Origin: an uncultured Clostridia bacterium
GTDB lineage: Bacteria > Bacillota > Clostridia > Oscillospirales > Acutalibacteraceae
Reading direction: 5' to 3'
DNA: 39,241 bases
Assembly: GCA_937884975.1 (NCBI GenBank)
Contig: CAKZZS010000036.1
Coordinates: forward strand, 1-39,241
The position numbers and the translations under genes were made by a program. The notes below the pieces were generated by a model. That model ran no database searches and was not told the DNA's origin. It saw only the letters and a program-made list of their open reading frames with translations. Positions 24,354 to 32,860 of this stretch are shown one piece after another (within the stretch, counting starts at the first letter, position 1; the number at the start of each line of letters is the position of its first letter).

Positions 24354-24689
24354 ATGGAAAATAAATCAAAACAAAAGCAACCGGGAATATATTTCACGGT
24401 TACGGAAAAAGAAAAGCGCAGAATTAAGCGTAATGCTGAAAGCTGCGGACTGAAGCAAAGTGAATATATTCGTCAAAGGGCGTTGGGCTTTGCACCGAAA
24501 GCGGTGCCGCCTGACGCCTTTTATTATTTCTGCGAGAAATTAGACAAACTGTGTGAAGAACCATTTTCTTCAGAGATTAATTCAGTTGCTTTATATTTAC
24601 TTGCAGAAATTGAGCAAGAATTGATTAGACCTGACAAGGAGGTGCTACCGTGGCAACCACAGGCTTCTGGCCCGTTAGAGGACGGTTAA
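24354..24689 (+). CDS. mobC: MobC-like mobilisation accessory protein
   Basis: 111 aa. Ribbon-helix-helix start, IYFTVTEKEKRRIKRNAESC followed by GLKQSEYIRQRALG, as in MobC/relaxosome accessory proteins that bind and open DNA at the transfer origin for the relaxase. TGGAGGT precedes the ATG. The relaxase gene begins 40 bp inside its 3' end. The origin of transfer would be expected a little upstream. Confidence 0.75.
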   Translation: MENKSKQKQPGIYFTVTEKEKRRIKRNAESCGLKQSEYIRQRALGFAPKAVPPDAFYYFCEKLDKLCEEPFSSEINSVALYLLAEIEQELIRPDKEVLPWQPQASGPLEDG

Positions 24690-26053
24690 AGGATGTTTTG
24701 ACTTATGCTGAAAATCCCGACAAAACTATGGAGCAGAAATTTCTTGACGAGGACTTGTATGCTACGCTGAAATATGCTTCTAACAGCGAAAAGACTGACG
24801 AGCAGATGTATGTGTCGGGTATTAACTGCTCAAAGCACCGAGCTTATGAGGAAATGTGCGCTGTTAAAAAGCGCTTCGGCGAGCGTGGCAGTGTTGTTGC
24901 TTATCACGGTTATCAGAGCTTTCGTGCAGGAGAGCTAACACCGCAAGAAGCATATGAAATCGGTATTGAAACGGCAAGGCGTATGTGGGGCGACAGATTT
25001 CAGGTTGTGGTTACTACCCATCTAAATACGGACAAGCTTCATAACCACTTTGTGATAAACAGCACTTCTTTCAAAGACGGCAAGAAATACCGTAATAAAA
25101 TTGGTGACCATAATGAACTTCGTAGGGTATCTGATGAAATATGCAGAAGCCGTGAACTGTCCGTATTGGAAAACGCTCCGTTTTACGGCGGCAACAAGAA
25201 GGAATACTGGCTGAAAAAGAACGGTATTATCACACACCGAGATATGCTGCGGCACGATGTGGACGAGGCACTTGCAAATACTGTTTTCGTCGCTGATTTT
25301 AAGGCATATATGGAATGTATCGGCTACCGCTTTGTCAAAGACTTCCGTTATGATCATCCTGCTGTTATCACGCCCGACTGGAAAAGGGCTGTTCGTATTG
25401 ACAGTCTTGGCAAAAATTATACCAAAGCGGCTATCCGGGAACGGTTAGACCAACATCATAAAGAGGTAGGCTTCCGCTTAATCCGTGTACCCGACAGAAA
25501 ACCAAGACAGTATTTCTTCCTGATTTATCATTACAGGAAAAGTGAGCCAGATTTGATTACTGCGTTATTTGAACTAATGCTAACCATTATCAAGATGTGC
25601 AGGGGTGATAACGTTGACCGAACCGAGCCACTTCCCATTTCACCCGAAATGCGAGTAGAGGTGCAAAAATTAGATAAGACGCTTGAAGAATACCATTTCC
25701 TCCGTGAACACAACATTGTGACCACGGAGGATTTTTCTGTTTGCAGAGAAAAAATTGAAAGCCTGATGAATGAGTATATCGAGGAGCGTCAGCATATACG
25801 CAACAAAATCAGACGAGCAAAAACTCCTGAACAGGAGCGCATACTCAAAGCGAAGGGCAAGGCGCTTACAGCCGAGTATATTACTCCATTAAGAAAAGAA
25901 CTGAAGATATGTGACCGCATAGCAGAGAGAGCGCCAAGACTCCGTGAGCTTATGGAACAGGAGCTGGCTCTTGAGGAAGGACGCTTCCCAACCAAACTCA
26001 AAAACAGACGCAACAAACAGATTATTTTCAACGAAAGGAATTATGAACGATGA
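24650..26053 (+). CDS. MOBP-type relaxase
   Basis: 467 aa, GTG start at 24650 with AAGGAGGTG 5 bp before it. The N-terminal 250 residues form the nuclease: YHGYQSFRAGE, motif with three His in VVVTTHLNTDKLHNHFVINS (HxH-type metal site), as in MobA/VirD2-like relaxases. The C-terminal half is helical and charged. It nicks one strand at the transfer origin and carries it to the recipient. No coupling ATPase or secretion genes follow, so the element depends on a helper. The ParB-like gene overlaps by 4 bp (ATGA). Confidence 0.88.
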   Translation: MATTGFWPVRGRLKDVLTYAENPDKTMEQKFLDEDLYATLKYASNSEKTDEQMYVSGINCSKHRAYEEMCAVKKRFGERGSVVAYHGYQSFRAGELTPQEAYEIGIETARRMWGDRFQVVVTTHLNTDKLHNHFVINSTSFKDGKKYRNKIGDHNELRRVSDEICRSRELSVLENAPFYGGNKKEYWLKKNGIITHRDMLRHDVDEALANTVFVADFKAYMECIGYRFVKDFRYDHPAVITPDWKRAVRIDSLGKNYTKAAIRERLDQHHKEVGFRLIRVPDRKPRQYFFLIYHYRKSEPDLITALFELMLTIIKMCRGDNVDRTEPLPISPEMRVEVQKLDKTLEEYHFLREHNIVTTEDFSVCREKIESLMNEYIEERQHIRNKIRRAKTPEQERILKAKGKALTAEYITPLRKELKICDRIAERAPRLRELMEQELALEEGRFPTKLKNRRNKQIIFNERNYER

Positions 26054-26907
26054 AAAACATTTCAATTAACAAAATCCACCCGTTTGAGGGACACCCGTAC
26101 AAGGTCCTTGATAACGAGGAAATGAACAACTTAACAAAGAGCGTACAAGAATACGGTATTATGTCGCCGCTTATCCTACGACCTCTTGAAAACAAAACCG
26201 ATGAGTATGAAATCATATCGGGACACCGTCGCTTCCGTGCAGCACAGAAGGCAGGACTTACCGAGGTTTCTGCCTATATTTATGCCGTAAACAGAGATGA
26301 GGGAGCCATTATGCTTGTAGACAGCAATCTGCACCGTGAGCACATTCTGCCGAGTGAAAAGGCATTTGCTTATAAGCTGAAAATGGAAGCAATGAAAAAT
26401 CAGGGAAAGCGCAGTGATTTAACTTTGTCGCAAGTTGCGACAAAGTTGGATACTGCTGCCGAGATAGGCAAAGCCGCAAATGAAAGCAGAGACCAAGTGT
26501 TCAGATATATCCGTCTAACCTATCTTATCCCCGAGCTGCTTGACCTTATGGATGAGGGTAAGATTGCGTTTTCGGTAGGTGTTGAGCTTTCGTATCTTGA
26601 TGACAATGTGCAATATGCACTTCTTGAAATCATTGAGCGTGATAATTGCACGCCGTCATATTCGCAGGCATTTCATATGCACAAGGCTATGCGTGAGCGT
26701 AGGCTGACAATGGAGTATATTGAAGAACTTATGTCGCAGGAGAAAGCAAATCAGCGTGAAACGATAAAGCTTTCCTCCGAGCGTATTCGCTCCTATGTGC
26801 CGCAAAAGTACAACGCAAAGCAGACCGAGGACTATATTATCAAAGCCCTTGAGCATTACCAGCGTTATCTGAAACGACAGCGAGAACAGGATTGGGGGGC
26901 TCGATGA
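26050..26907 (+). CDS. ParB-like DNA-binding protein
   Basis: 285 aa, coupled to the relaxase by an ATGA overlap. N-terminal ParB/Srx-like domain with IHPFEGHPYKVLDNEEM and the catalytic-type segment EIISGHRRFRAAQKAGL (CTP-binding GHRR), then HREHILPSEKAFAYKLKME and a helix-turn-helix region with ANESRDQVFRYIRLTYLIPELL. Typical of ParB proteins encoded on clostridial integrative elements without an adjacent ParA. Possible roles are copy maintenance of the excised form or regulation. Confidence 0.85.
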   Translation: MKNISINKIHPFEGHPYKVLDNEEMNNLTKSVQEYGIMSPLILRPLENKTDEYEIISGHRRFRAAQKAGLTEVSAYIYAVNRDEGAIMLVDSNLHREHILPSEKAFAYKLKMEAMKNQGKRSDLTLSQVATKLDTAAEIGKAANESRDQVFRYIRLTYLIPELLDLMDEGKIAFSVGVELSYLDDNVQYALLEIIERDNCTPSYSQAFHMHKAMRERRLTMEYIEELMSQEKANQRETIKLSSERIRSYVPQKYNAKQTEDYIIKALEHYQRYLKRQREQDWGAR

Positions 26908-26908
26908 T

Positions 26909-27073
26909 ATGGCAGAAATTAACACTAACCTTTCTGCTGTTGAGGCACCTCAGCAGATTTCGTTTTCAATCGAGGATAACAACACCGTTTACGATGTCAG
27001 CGCTGATTTCTCGCTTGAAGGGAAAGAATCGCTGCTGACGCAGTTAAAGAAACTGATTTTAGAATCGGCATAA
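26909..27073 (+). CDS. TnpW-like small transposon protein, 54 aa
   Basis: 54 aa, start 1 bp after the ParB stop. Begins MAEINTNLSAVEAPQQ and carries NTVYDVSADFSLEGKESLL, then TQLKKLILESA, the same order (strand, strand, helix) as the small TnpW proteins of Tn4451-type elements. Function of TnpW unknown. Assignment is by pattern and context. Confidence 0.55.
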   Translation: MAEINTNLSAVEAPQQISFSIEDNNTVYDVSADFSLEGKESLLTQLKKLILESA

Positions 27074-27082
27074 TTGAAATAT

Positions 27083-27127
27083 GTGCATTGAGGGTAGTAT
27101 ATTGTATATATGCTACTCTCGGTGCAC
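27083..27127 (+). promoter_or_regulatory. 20-bp RNA stem-loop upstream of the recombinase
   Basis: GTGCATTGAGGGTAGTATAT (27083-27102) pairs with ATATGCTACTCTCGGTGCAC (27108-27127) with a 5-nt loop. Of 20 pairs, four are G-U in the plus-strand RNA and none is a mismatch. It ends 14 bases before the recombinase start codon, next to its ribosome site AAAGGAG. Confidence 0.7.
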
Positions 27128-27141
27128 AGAAAGGAGTTTAA

Positions 27142-28821
27142 ATGTTAAGAACCGAGAATAAAAACAAAATCACGGCATTATACTGCCGTCTTTCTCAGGA
27201 TGATGGCATTGATATGGAGAGCAACTCCATATCAAATCAGAGAAAAATATTACAGGAATATGCCGATTCTAACGGCATAACGAACATTATGTTCTTTGCT
27301 GATGATGGTTATACGGGAACAGATTTCAACCGCCCTGACTTTCAGCGTATGGAAGCTATGATAGAGCGAGGCGAAATCGGTACGGTCATTGTAAAAGACT
27401 TATCCCGTTTTGCCCGTAACTATATTGAAGCCGGCAATTATCTTGAAGTTAAGTATCCTTCCCTCGGCGTTCAGTTTATCGCTATCAAAGAAAATGTTGA
27501 CACCATTAAGGGAACGGGTATGGAAATGATGCCCTTTTACAACATCTTTAACGAATGGCACGCCGCTGAAACAAGCAAAAAGATACACGAGGTTTGGAAA
27601 ATCAAAGCATCCGAAGGCAAGCGTGTTTCTTCTGCTGTTCCTTACGGATATATGAAATCGCCCGATAATCACGAGCAATGGATTATTGACGAGGAAGCAG
27701 CAAAGGTAGTACGCCACATATTCGATTTATGCCTGCAAGGACTGGGTATCGGCAAGATTGCTTCACAGCTTGAGCGCGAAGAGATACTCAACCCCACGGC
27801 TTACTGGCTATCAAAAGGCGTTAAAACAAGGAATACCCTGAATGTGCCGCCGTGTCGTTGGGGTGCTTCTACAATTAGAGGTACATTGGAAAACATTCAA
27901 TATACAGGCTGCACAGTAAATTTCAAAACCACAACCGTCAGCTACAAGGTGCACGACCGTGTTTATAATCCCAAAGAGGATTGGCAAATTATTCCTGACA
28001 CACAGGAGGCGATTATTGATATGGAAACCTTTAACAGAGTACAGGAAATACGAAGTCATCGCCGCCGACACACCTCAACTGGCAGAAAAAGCATTTACAC
28101 AAGCAAGATGTTCTGCGGCGACTGTGGTGCAAAGATGTATTTCTGTGCTGCAAAATCCATACCTGACAAAAATGTATTCTTCCGTTGTTCCGAATACAAG
28201 GAAAACAAAGGCAAATGTTCCATTCATCACATCCGTGAAACGGCGGTCAATGAGATTGTAACCAAAGCCGTCAAAGAGGTTGTGAAATATGTTACGGAAT
28301 ATGAGCCTGTTTTCCTTTATATGTACGCAAAGAAGCACAATGAAGAAATGCTGACAAATATAAGGCTGACCAAACTGCGTATTGAACAATCAGAAAAGCG
28401 GATGCAGGAGCTTAATCAACTGATTATGAAGGTGTATGAGGATCATGTGCTCGGCAATTTACCTGACGCAAGGTACAAAATGATGGCTGCAAATTATGAA
28501 GCGGAGCAGGAAAAGCTTTCAAAGCAGATGGAAATGGATAAGGCAACGCTGGCAAAAGCAGAGCAAACCACTGTTGATGTTAAATCCTTTTTGAAGGTTA
28601 TCCGTAATTACACTGACATTGAACAACTTGATGAAAAGATGGTCAACACGCTTATTTCAAAGATTGAGGTATTTAACAAAGTGAAAATTGACGATAAATA
28701 TCACATCCCCGTCAAGGTTCACTTCACCGCTGTCGGCATTATTGATATTCCGAGCGAAAAGGAGATTAAGAAGATAATGGCGGAAATACAAGCAAATCCC
28801 GGGTTATTGAAAACAGCATAA
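27142..28821 (+). CDS. Large serine recombinase, TnpX type
   Basis: 559 aa. N-terminal resolvase domain with TALYCRLSQDDG (Arg16, catalytic Ser18), then ESNSISNQR, GYTGTDFNRPDF and VIVKDLSRFARNYIEAG. Recombinase domain with GIGKIASQL and STIRGTLENIQYTG. Zinc ribbon MFCGDCGAKMYFC with a further Cys pair in CSEYKENKGKC. A coiled-coil C-terminal region (about 390-490) follows. Such enzymes excise and integrate the whole element at short att sites. AAAGGAG precedes the ATG by 7 bp, with a long hairpin just ahead. Last gene of the element; the chromosomal arg genes follow. Confidence 0.92.
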   Translation: MLRTENKNKITALYCRLSQDDGIDMESNSISNQRKILQEYADSNGITNIMFFADDGYTGTDFNRPDFQRMEAMIERGEIGTVIVKDLSRFARNYIEAGNYLEVKYPSLGVQFIAIKENVDTIKGTGMEMMPFYNIFNEWHAAETSKKIHEVWKIKASEGKRVSSAVPYGYMKSPDNHEQWIIDEEAAKVVRHIFDLCLQGLGIGKIASQLEREEILNPTAYWLSKGVKTRNTLNVPPCRWGASTIRGTLENIQYTGCTVNFKTTTVSYKVHDRVYNPKEDWQIIPDTQEAIIDMETFNRVQEIRSHRRRHTSTGRKSIYTSKMFCGDCGAKMYFCAAKSIPDKNVFFRCSEYKENKGKCSIHHIRETAVNEIVTKAVKEVVKYVTEYEPVFLYMYAKKHNEEMLTNIRLTKLRIEQSEKRMQELNQLIMKVYEDHVLGNLPDARYKMMAANYEAEQEKLSKQMEMDKATLAKAEQTTVDVKSFLKVIRNYTDIEQLDEKMVNTLISKIEVFNKVKIDDKYHIPVKVHFTAVGIIDIPSEKEIKKIMAEIQANPGLLKTA

Positions 28822-28824
28822 AAA

Positions 28825-28851
28825 TAGGTGTAGCCGTTACGACTACACCTA
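28825..28851. terminator. Hairpin after the recombinase gene
   Basis: TAGGTGTAG (28825-28833) and CTACACCTA (28843-28851), perfect 9-bp stem, 4 bases past the recombinase stop. No T-run follows. Confidence 0.6.
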
Positions 28852-29098
28852 TACATATTATATTGTCTGTCCTTTAGAACACGTGACAGAAGCTGCGCAC
28901 AAAAAACGTAGCTCCAACTGTCGCCAAACAATTATACAAATAAGCACGCCAAAAACAGCAGCATTACTTTTAGAGCATACATTTTTATCAATATAAAAAA
29001 AGTATGCTGCTATTCTTGGCTGAAAAAATGCTTATTATTCACTTGTATAATTATTTGGCAATAACATTTTATCACTAATCATATTATTAGTCAACAAA
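28852..29098. other. Non-coding right margin of the element
   Basis: No ORF supported. Dominated by the long imperfect palindrome at 28923-29059. The attachment junction between element and arg genes probably lies here but cannot be placed without the empty site. Confidence 0.4.
28923..29059. repeat. 137-bp imperfect palindrome
   Basis: Outer arms GCCAAACAATTATACAA (28923-28939) and TTGTATAATTATTTGGC (29043-29059) match in 16 of 17 positions. ATAAGCA/TGCTTAT and then GCC…AGCAGCAT/ATGCTGCT…GGC continue the pairing inward, with short loops on one side. Not coding. Confidence 0.7.
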
Positions 29099-29126
29099 AA
29101 AGACGAGCACCGGAGTGCCCGTCTTT
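29099..29126 (-). terminator. Terminator of the argGH operon
   Basis: On the minus strand GACGGGCAC, TCCG loop, GTGCTCGTC (29102-29123) then TTTTTT; 5 bp beyond argH. Confidence 0.85.
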
Positions 29127-29131
29127 AGTGG

Positions 29132-30508
29132 CTATTTATTTAAAAAATCTTCAATGAACTTTATTTGTTTCTCAACGCTTTTTTCACCTGTGCCGCCCTG
29201 TGAAATCCGCTTTTCAACGCAGGTTTCGAGCTTTATTTCCGAATACAAATCGCTTTCAAATACGTCGGAAAGCTTTTTGTATTCCTCTATCGGAAGACTG
29301 TCAAGCACGGTCTTTTTTTCAATGCAAAGAGCGACTGTTTGGCCGACTGTTTTATAAGCCGAGCGAAACGGCACGCCCTTTTTGACAAGGTAATCCGCAA
29401 GGTCCGTTGCGTTTATAAAGCCCTCCTGCGCCGCCTTATACATATTGTCTTTAAGAACGGTCATTGTTTCTATCATCTGCGCGGCAATTGTAAGGCACAT
29501 AAGGGCGGTTTCAAATGCGTCGAAAATTGCCTCCTTATCCTCCTGCATATCCTTATTATAGGCGAGGGGAAGTCCCTTGAGTACTGTGAGCATTGTTACA
29601 AGGTCGCCGTAGACCCTGCCCGTTTTTCCGCGAATAAGCTCCGCCATATCGGGATTCTTTTTCTGCGGCATAATGCTTGAGCCCGTTGTAAAGGAGTCGT
29701 CAAGCTCAACAAATTTGAATTCCCAGCTTGACCAGAGGATAATTTCTTCCGAAAGCCTTGAAAGGTGCATCATAAGAATTGACAGAGCAGAAAGCAGCTC
29801 AACGCAGAAATCCCTGTCTGAAACGCCGTCAACGGAATTGAGAACAACTCCGTCAAAGCCCAGCTTTTCCGCCGTCATTTCGCGGTCTGTGTCATAGGTC
29901 GTACCCGAAAGAGCGCAGCAGCCGAGCGGCGAATAATTCATACGCTTTTTTGCGTCCTCAAGCCTGTCAAAATCCCTTGTGAGCATAAATGCATAGCTTA
30001 AAAGGTGGTGGGCAAATGTAATCGGCTGGGCGCGCTGAAGGTGGGTGTAACCGGGCATAACCGTTTTTGTATTTTCTTTTGCCTTTTGAAGAAGAGAAGT
30101 TATAAGTGAAAGGATGAGCTTTTTGGTCTCGTCCGTTTTATCCCGAAGATAAAGCCTTATGTCCGTAGCCACCTGGTCGTTACGGCTGCGCGCGGTGTGA
30201 AGTCGTTTACCTGTGTCGCCCAGTCGCTTTGTCAGCTCCTGCTCGACAAACATATGAATATCCTCCGCGCCGTTTGTAAACGTCAGAACGCCGTTTTCAA
30301 TATCCGAAAGTATATCGGAAAGCGTGTCAATGATTTTTTCGCTCTCCTCTGACGGGATAATACCCTTTGCGCCGAGCATTGAAGCGTGCGCTATGGAGCC
30401 TTCAATATCCTGTTTATACATTTTGCAGTCGAATTTCAAAGAGGAGTTGAAGTCGTCCGCAGCTTTGTCCAATTCCTTTGAAAACCTGCCTGCCCACATT
30501 TTTTTCAT
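29132..30508 (-). CDS. argH: Argininosuccinate lyase
   Basis: 458 aa, full length. Splits argininosuccinate to arginine and fumarate, the last step of arginine synthesis. Start MKKMWAGRFSKELDKAADDFN, TARSRNDQVATDIRLYLRD, and the lyase signature SSIMPQKKNPD are all present. Follows argG by 14 bp in one operon; a strong terminator ends it. Cytoplasmic tetramer by family. Confidence 0.98.
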   Translation of the reverse strand: MKKMWAGRFSKELDKAADDFNSSLKFDCKMYKQDIEGSIAHASMLGAKGIIPSEESEKIIDTLSDILSDIENGVLTFTNGAEDIHMFVEQELTKRLGDTGKRLHTARSRNDQVATDIRLYLRDKTDETKKLILSLITSLLQKAKENTKTVMPGYTHLQRAQPITFAHHLLSYAFMLTRDFDRLEDAKKRMNYSPLGCCALSGTTYDTDREMTAEKLGFDGVVLNSVDGVSDRDFCVELLSALSILMMHLSRLSEEIILWSSWEFKFVELDDSFTTGSSIMPQKKNPDMAELIRGKTGRVYGDLVTMLTVLKGLPLAYNKDMQEDKEAIFDAFETALMCLTIAAQMIETMTVLKDNMYKAAQEGFINATDLADYLVKKGVPFRSAYKTVGQTVALCIEKKTVLDSLPIEEYKKLSDVFESDLYSEIKLETCVEKRISQGGTGEKSVEKQIKFIEDFLNK

Positions 30509-30522
30509 AATACTACCAACTT

Positions 30523-31749
30523 TTAAATACTGTTTTTTGCCTTCATTTTTGCGCCCACTTCAATCGGAAGCCCGTAAAGCTTAATGAAGCCTGCGCTGTC
30601 AGCCTGATTATATACCTCGTCCTCGTCAAAGGTTGCGATTTCCCCGTCATAAAGCGAATAGGGCGAGGTGATGGAGGAGTTTATGATGTTGCCCTTATAG
30701 AGCTTCAGTTTTACGTCGCCCGTAACCGTTTTTTGGGTTTCCTTTACGAACGCAAGAATTGCCTGAGTAAGGGGAGTGAACCACTGGGCGTTATAAACGA
30801 GTTCGCCTAGCTTCTGGGCGACAGTTGATTTAAAATGCATTGTTTCCTTGTCAAGACAAATCGTTTCAAGCGCCGAGTGAGCCTTGTAGAGAATAGTGCC
30901 GCCGGGTGTTTCGTAAAGTCCGCGGCTCTTCATTCCGACAAGTCGGTTTTCAACTATGTCAAGAAGTCCTATGCCGTTTTCACCGCCGAGCTTATTAAGA
31001 AGCGTAACAAGCTCAACCGAGCCCATCTCTTTGCCGTCAACAGCTGTGGGTATACCCTTTTCAAAATGAACCGTAACATAGGTCGGTTTATCGGGAGCCA
31101 TTTCCGGAGAAACGCTCATCTCAAGAAATCCCTCTTTGTTATAAGTCGGCTCGTTTGCAGGGTCCTCAAGGTCGAGCCCCTCGTGTGAAAGGTGCCAGAT
31201 GTTTTTGTCCTTTGAATAATTTGTTTCCCTGTTTATGCGAAGCGGAATGTTATGCTTTTCTGCATATTCGATTTCCTCTTCACGCGATTTTATATCCCAT
31301 TCACGCCAGGGCGCGATAATCGGCATATTGGGTAAAAGAGCCTTTATTGCAAGCTCAAAACGGACCTGGTCATTGCCCTTTCCCGTACAGCCGTGACAGA
31401 TAGCGTCCGCGTTCTCCTTTACCGCGATTTCGGCAATTCTTTTTGCTATCGGAGGACGCGCGCAAGCCGTGCCCAAGGGATAGTCCTCATAAAGCGCGCC
31501 TGCCTGAACGCAGGGGAAGGCATATTCTTCAAGGAATTCCTTTGTCAAATCCTCAATATATAGTTTTGAAGCGCCCGTCTTAATCGCTTTTTCTTCGAGT
31601 CCGTCAAGCTCCGTTCCCTGACCGACATTGCCCGAAACGGCAATAACCTCGCAATTATTGTAGTTCTCTTTAAGCCACGGGATGATAATTGACGTATCAA
31701 GTCCTCCCGAGTAGGCGAGCACAACCTTTTTGATTTTTGACTTATCCAT
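30523..31749 (-). CDS. argG: Argininosuccinate synthase
   Basis: 408 aa from ATG at 31749, with GGAGG 10 bp upstream; an in-frame start at 31770 has no site. Joins citrulline and aspartate with ATP. N-terminal ATP loop VVLAYSGGLDTS, then GNVGQGTELDGLEEKA, CHGCTGKGNDQVRFE and later AYSPLWPL-type regions replaced by LYETPGGTILYKAH. Operon argG-argH, predicted to be under ArgR control from boxes upstream. Confidence 0.98.
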   Translation of the reverse strand: MDKSKIKKVVLAYSGGLDTSIIIPWLKENYNNCEVIAVSGNVGQGTELDGLEEKAIKTGASKLYIEDLTKEFLEEYAFPCVQAGALYEDYPLGTACARPPIAKRIAEIAVKENADAICHGCTGKGNDQVRFELAIKALLPNMPIIAPWREWDIKSREEEIEYAEKHNIPLRINRETNYSKDKNIWHLSHEGLDLEDPANEPTYNKEGFLEMSVSPEMAPDKPTYVTVHFEKGIPTAVDGKEMGSVELVTLLNKLGGENGIGLLDIVENRLVGMKSRGLYETPGGTILYKAHSALETICLDKETMHFKSTVAQKLGELVYNAQWFTPLTQAILAFVKETQKTVTGDVKLKLYKGNIINSSITSPYSLYDGEIATFDEDEVYNQADSAGFIKLYGLPIEVGAKMKAKNSI

Positions 31750-31787
31750 AATGTAAAACCTCCGGGACATCAGGAATATTGTGTATA

Positions 31788-31859
31788 ATTATGCAATAAA
31801 TTATGTATATTGTCAAGTAAAAAATGCAAAAATATGTATAAAATTGAATAATTTATGTA
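31788..31859 (-). promoter_or_regulatory. argG promoter with two ArgR-box-like sites
   Basis: Minus strand: TTGACA (31811-31816), 17-bp spacer, CATAAT (31788-31793). Two similar 15-16-mers, TACATAAATTATTCA (31845-31859) and TACATAATTTATTGCA (31792-31807), resemble the ArgR consensus (TGAAT-N4-ATTCA type). The second covers the promoter spacer and -10. Confidence 0.6.
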
Positions 31860-31895
31860 AAATATACATTTTAAATACAAAATCGCGCCGCCGTA

Positions 31896-31924
31896 TTGTA
31901 AATAAAATGAAAAAGTGGTATAAT
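31896..31924 (+). promoter_or_regulatory. Promoter of mgtC
   Basis: TTGTAA (31896-31901), 17-bp spacer, TATAAT (31919-31924), 31 bp before the ATG. Confidence 0.75.
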
Positions 31925-31955
31925 ATCTTTCTAAATAAATTAAAGGGGTGAACGT

Positions 31956-32666
31956 ATGGAATATTTTCAGACCTTTTTAAACCATATAGTTGATCAGCTT
32001 CCCATGATTTTAAGAATCGTGGTTGCCTGTCTTTGCGGCGCGGCGATAGGTTACGAGCGCTCCGTAAGGCAAAAGGATGCCGGCATACGTACCCATATTA
32101 TAGTTGCTTTAGGCTCGGCGCTTATGATGATAGTTTCAAAGTACGGCTTCTTCGATGTTGTAAAATTTGACGGAATAAGCCTTGACGCTTCCCGAATTGC
32201 GGCGAATATCATTACGGGTATTTCTTTCCTCGGCGCAGGCGTTATATTTGTTCGTAACGCTTCCATTAAGGGACTTACCACCGCCGCAGGCATCTGGGCG
32301 ACCTCGGGCGTCGGAATTGCCATAGGCTCGGGTATGTATCTTATAGGTATTCTTTCGGCAGTGCTTATGATAATTATCCAAATTGTTCTTCATAAGTATC
32401 TTCATCATATTGACAACACCGTTATAAATGAAATAAAGGTTACGCTTTCGGGCGGTAACGCTTCAATTGACAAGTTTGTGGAGCTGCTTGAAAAGCATAA
32501 TATTAAGGTTCAAAGCTACAGCTTCACAAGGGACAAGGACGACACGGTTTCGTTTATACTGCTTGTCAGGACCGACGCGGACGACGTCAATTTCAATAAG
32601 ACAATTGATTATATAAGAGATGACGACTGCGTACTAAGCCTTTCAATTGATGACGTAACGCTGTAA
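31956..32666 (+). CDS. MgtC/SapB-family membrane protein
   Basis: 236 aa. Four or five N-terminal helices with the family core GAAIGYERSVRQKDAGIRTHI, ALMMIVSKYGF, AANIITGISFLGAGVIF and LTTAAGIWATSGVGIAIG. The C-terminal 90 residues form a soluble ACT-like domain. MgtC proteins act in magnesium-limited growth and modulate membrane energetics; the substrate is not established. Monocistronic with its own promoter and terminator. AGGGGTGA precedes the ATG. Confidence 0.92.
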   Translation: MEYFQTFLNHIVDQLPMILRIVVACLCGAAIGYERSVRQKDAGIRTHIIVALGSALMMIVSKYGFFDVVKFDGISLDASRIAANIITGISFLGAGVIFVRNASIKGLTTAAGIWATSGVGIAIGSGMYLIGILSAVLMIIIQIVLHKYLHHIDNTVINEIKVTLSGGNASIDKFVELLEKHNIKVQSYSFTRDKDDTVSFILLVRTDADDVNFNKTIDYIRDDDCVLSLSIDDVTL

Positions 32667-32681
32667 AAAAATAATTTTTTT

Positions 32682-32715
32682 AGGGGTGCATTCAGTCGGA
32701 TGCGCCCTTATTTTT
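32682..32715 (+). terminator. Terminator after mgtC
   Basis: AGGGGTGCAT (32682-32691) and ATGCGCCCT (32700-32708) with one bulge, followed by TATTTTTAT. Confidence 0.75.
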
Positions 32716-32798
32716 ATATAGTTTTTTCTCATATTTTTGCGGATTTTGTGTATTGTGCATAATAAACAACAAAATGCAAAATTCTTTGTGCAAAATGC

Positions 32799-32826
32799 TT
32801 GACAAATGAAAATATGGTGCTATACT
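32799..32826 (+). promoter_or_regulatory. Promoter of the 40-aa ORF
   Basis: TTGACA (32799-32804), 16-bp spacer, TATACT (32821-32826). Confidence 0.75.
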
Positions 32827-32860
32827 GAAGCCGAAATCCGAAATAAAGGAGATGAGAAAA

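Larger units (their letters stand above)
16657..28821. mobile_element. Mobilizable/integrative element (minimum extent)
   Basis: Contains polymerase-like genes, ParM/ParR-like pair, AbiE toxin-antitoxin, MobC, relaxase, ParB-like, TnpW-like and a TnpX-type serine recombinase. No type IV secretion or coupling ATPase genes are present, so it would be mobilised by another element rather than self-transfer. The right end probably lies between 28822 and 29098, just before the argH terminator. The left end is unclear and may be to the left of the agr/RiPP region or outside the window. Confidence 0.7.

Noticed and set aside
25022..25357. 111-aa minus-strand ORF inside the relaxase gene
   Set aside because: Shadow of the relaxase coding frame.
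28861..28890. TGTC…GACA segment as attachment site
   Set aside because: Short and imperfect; without the empty site or a second copy at the left end it cannot be supported.
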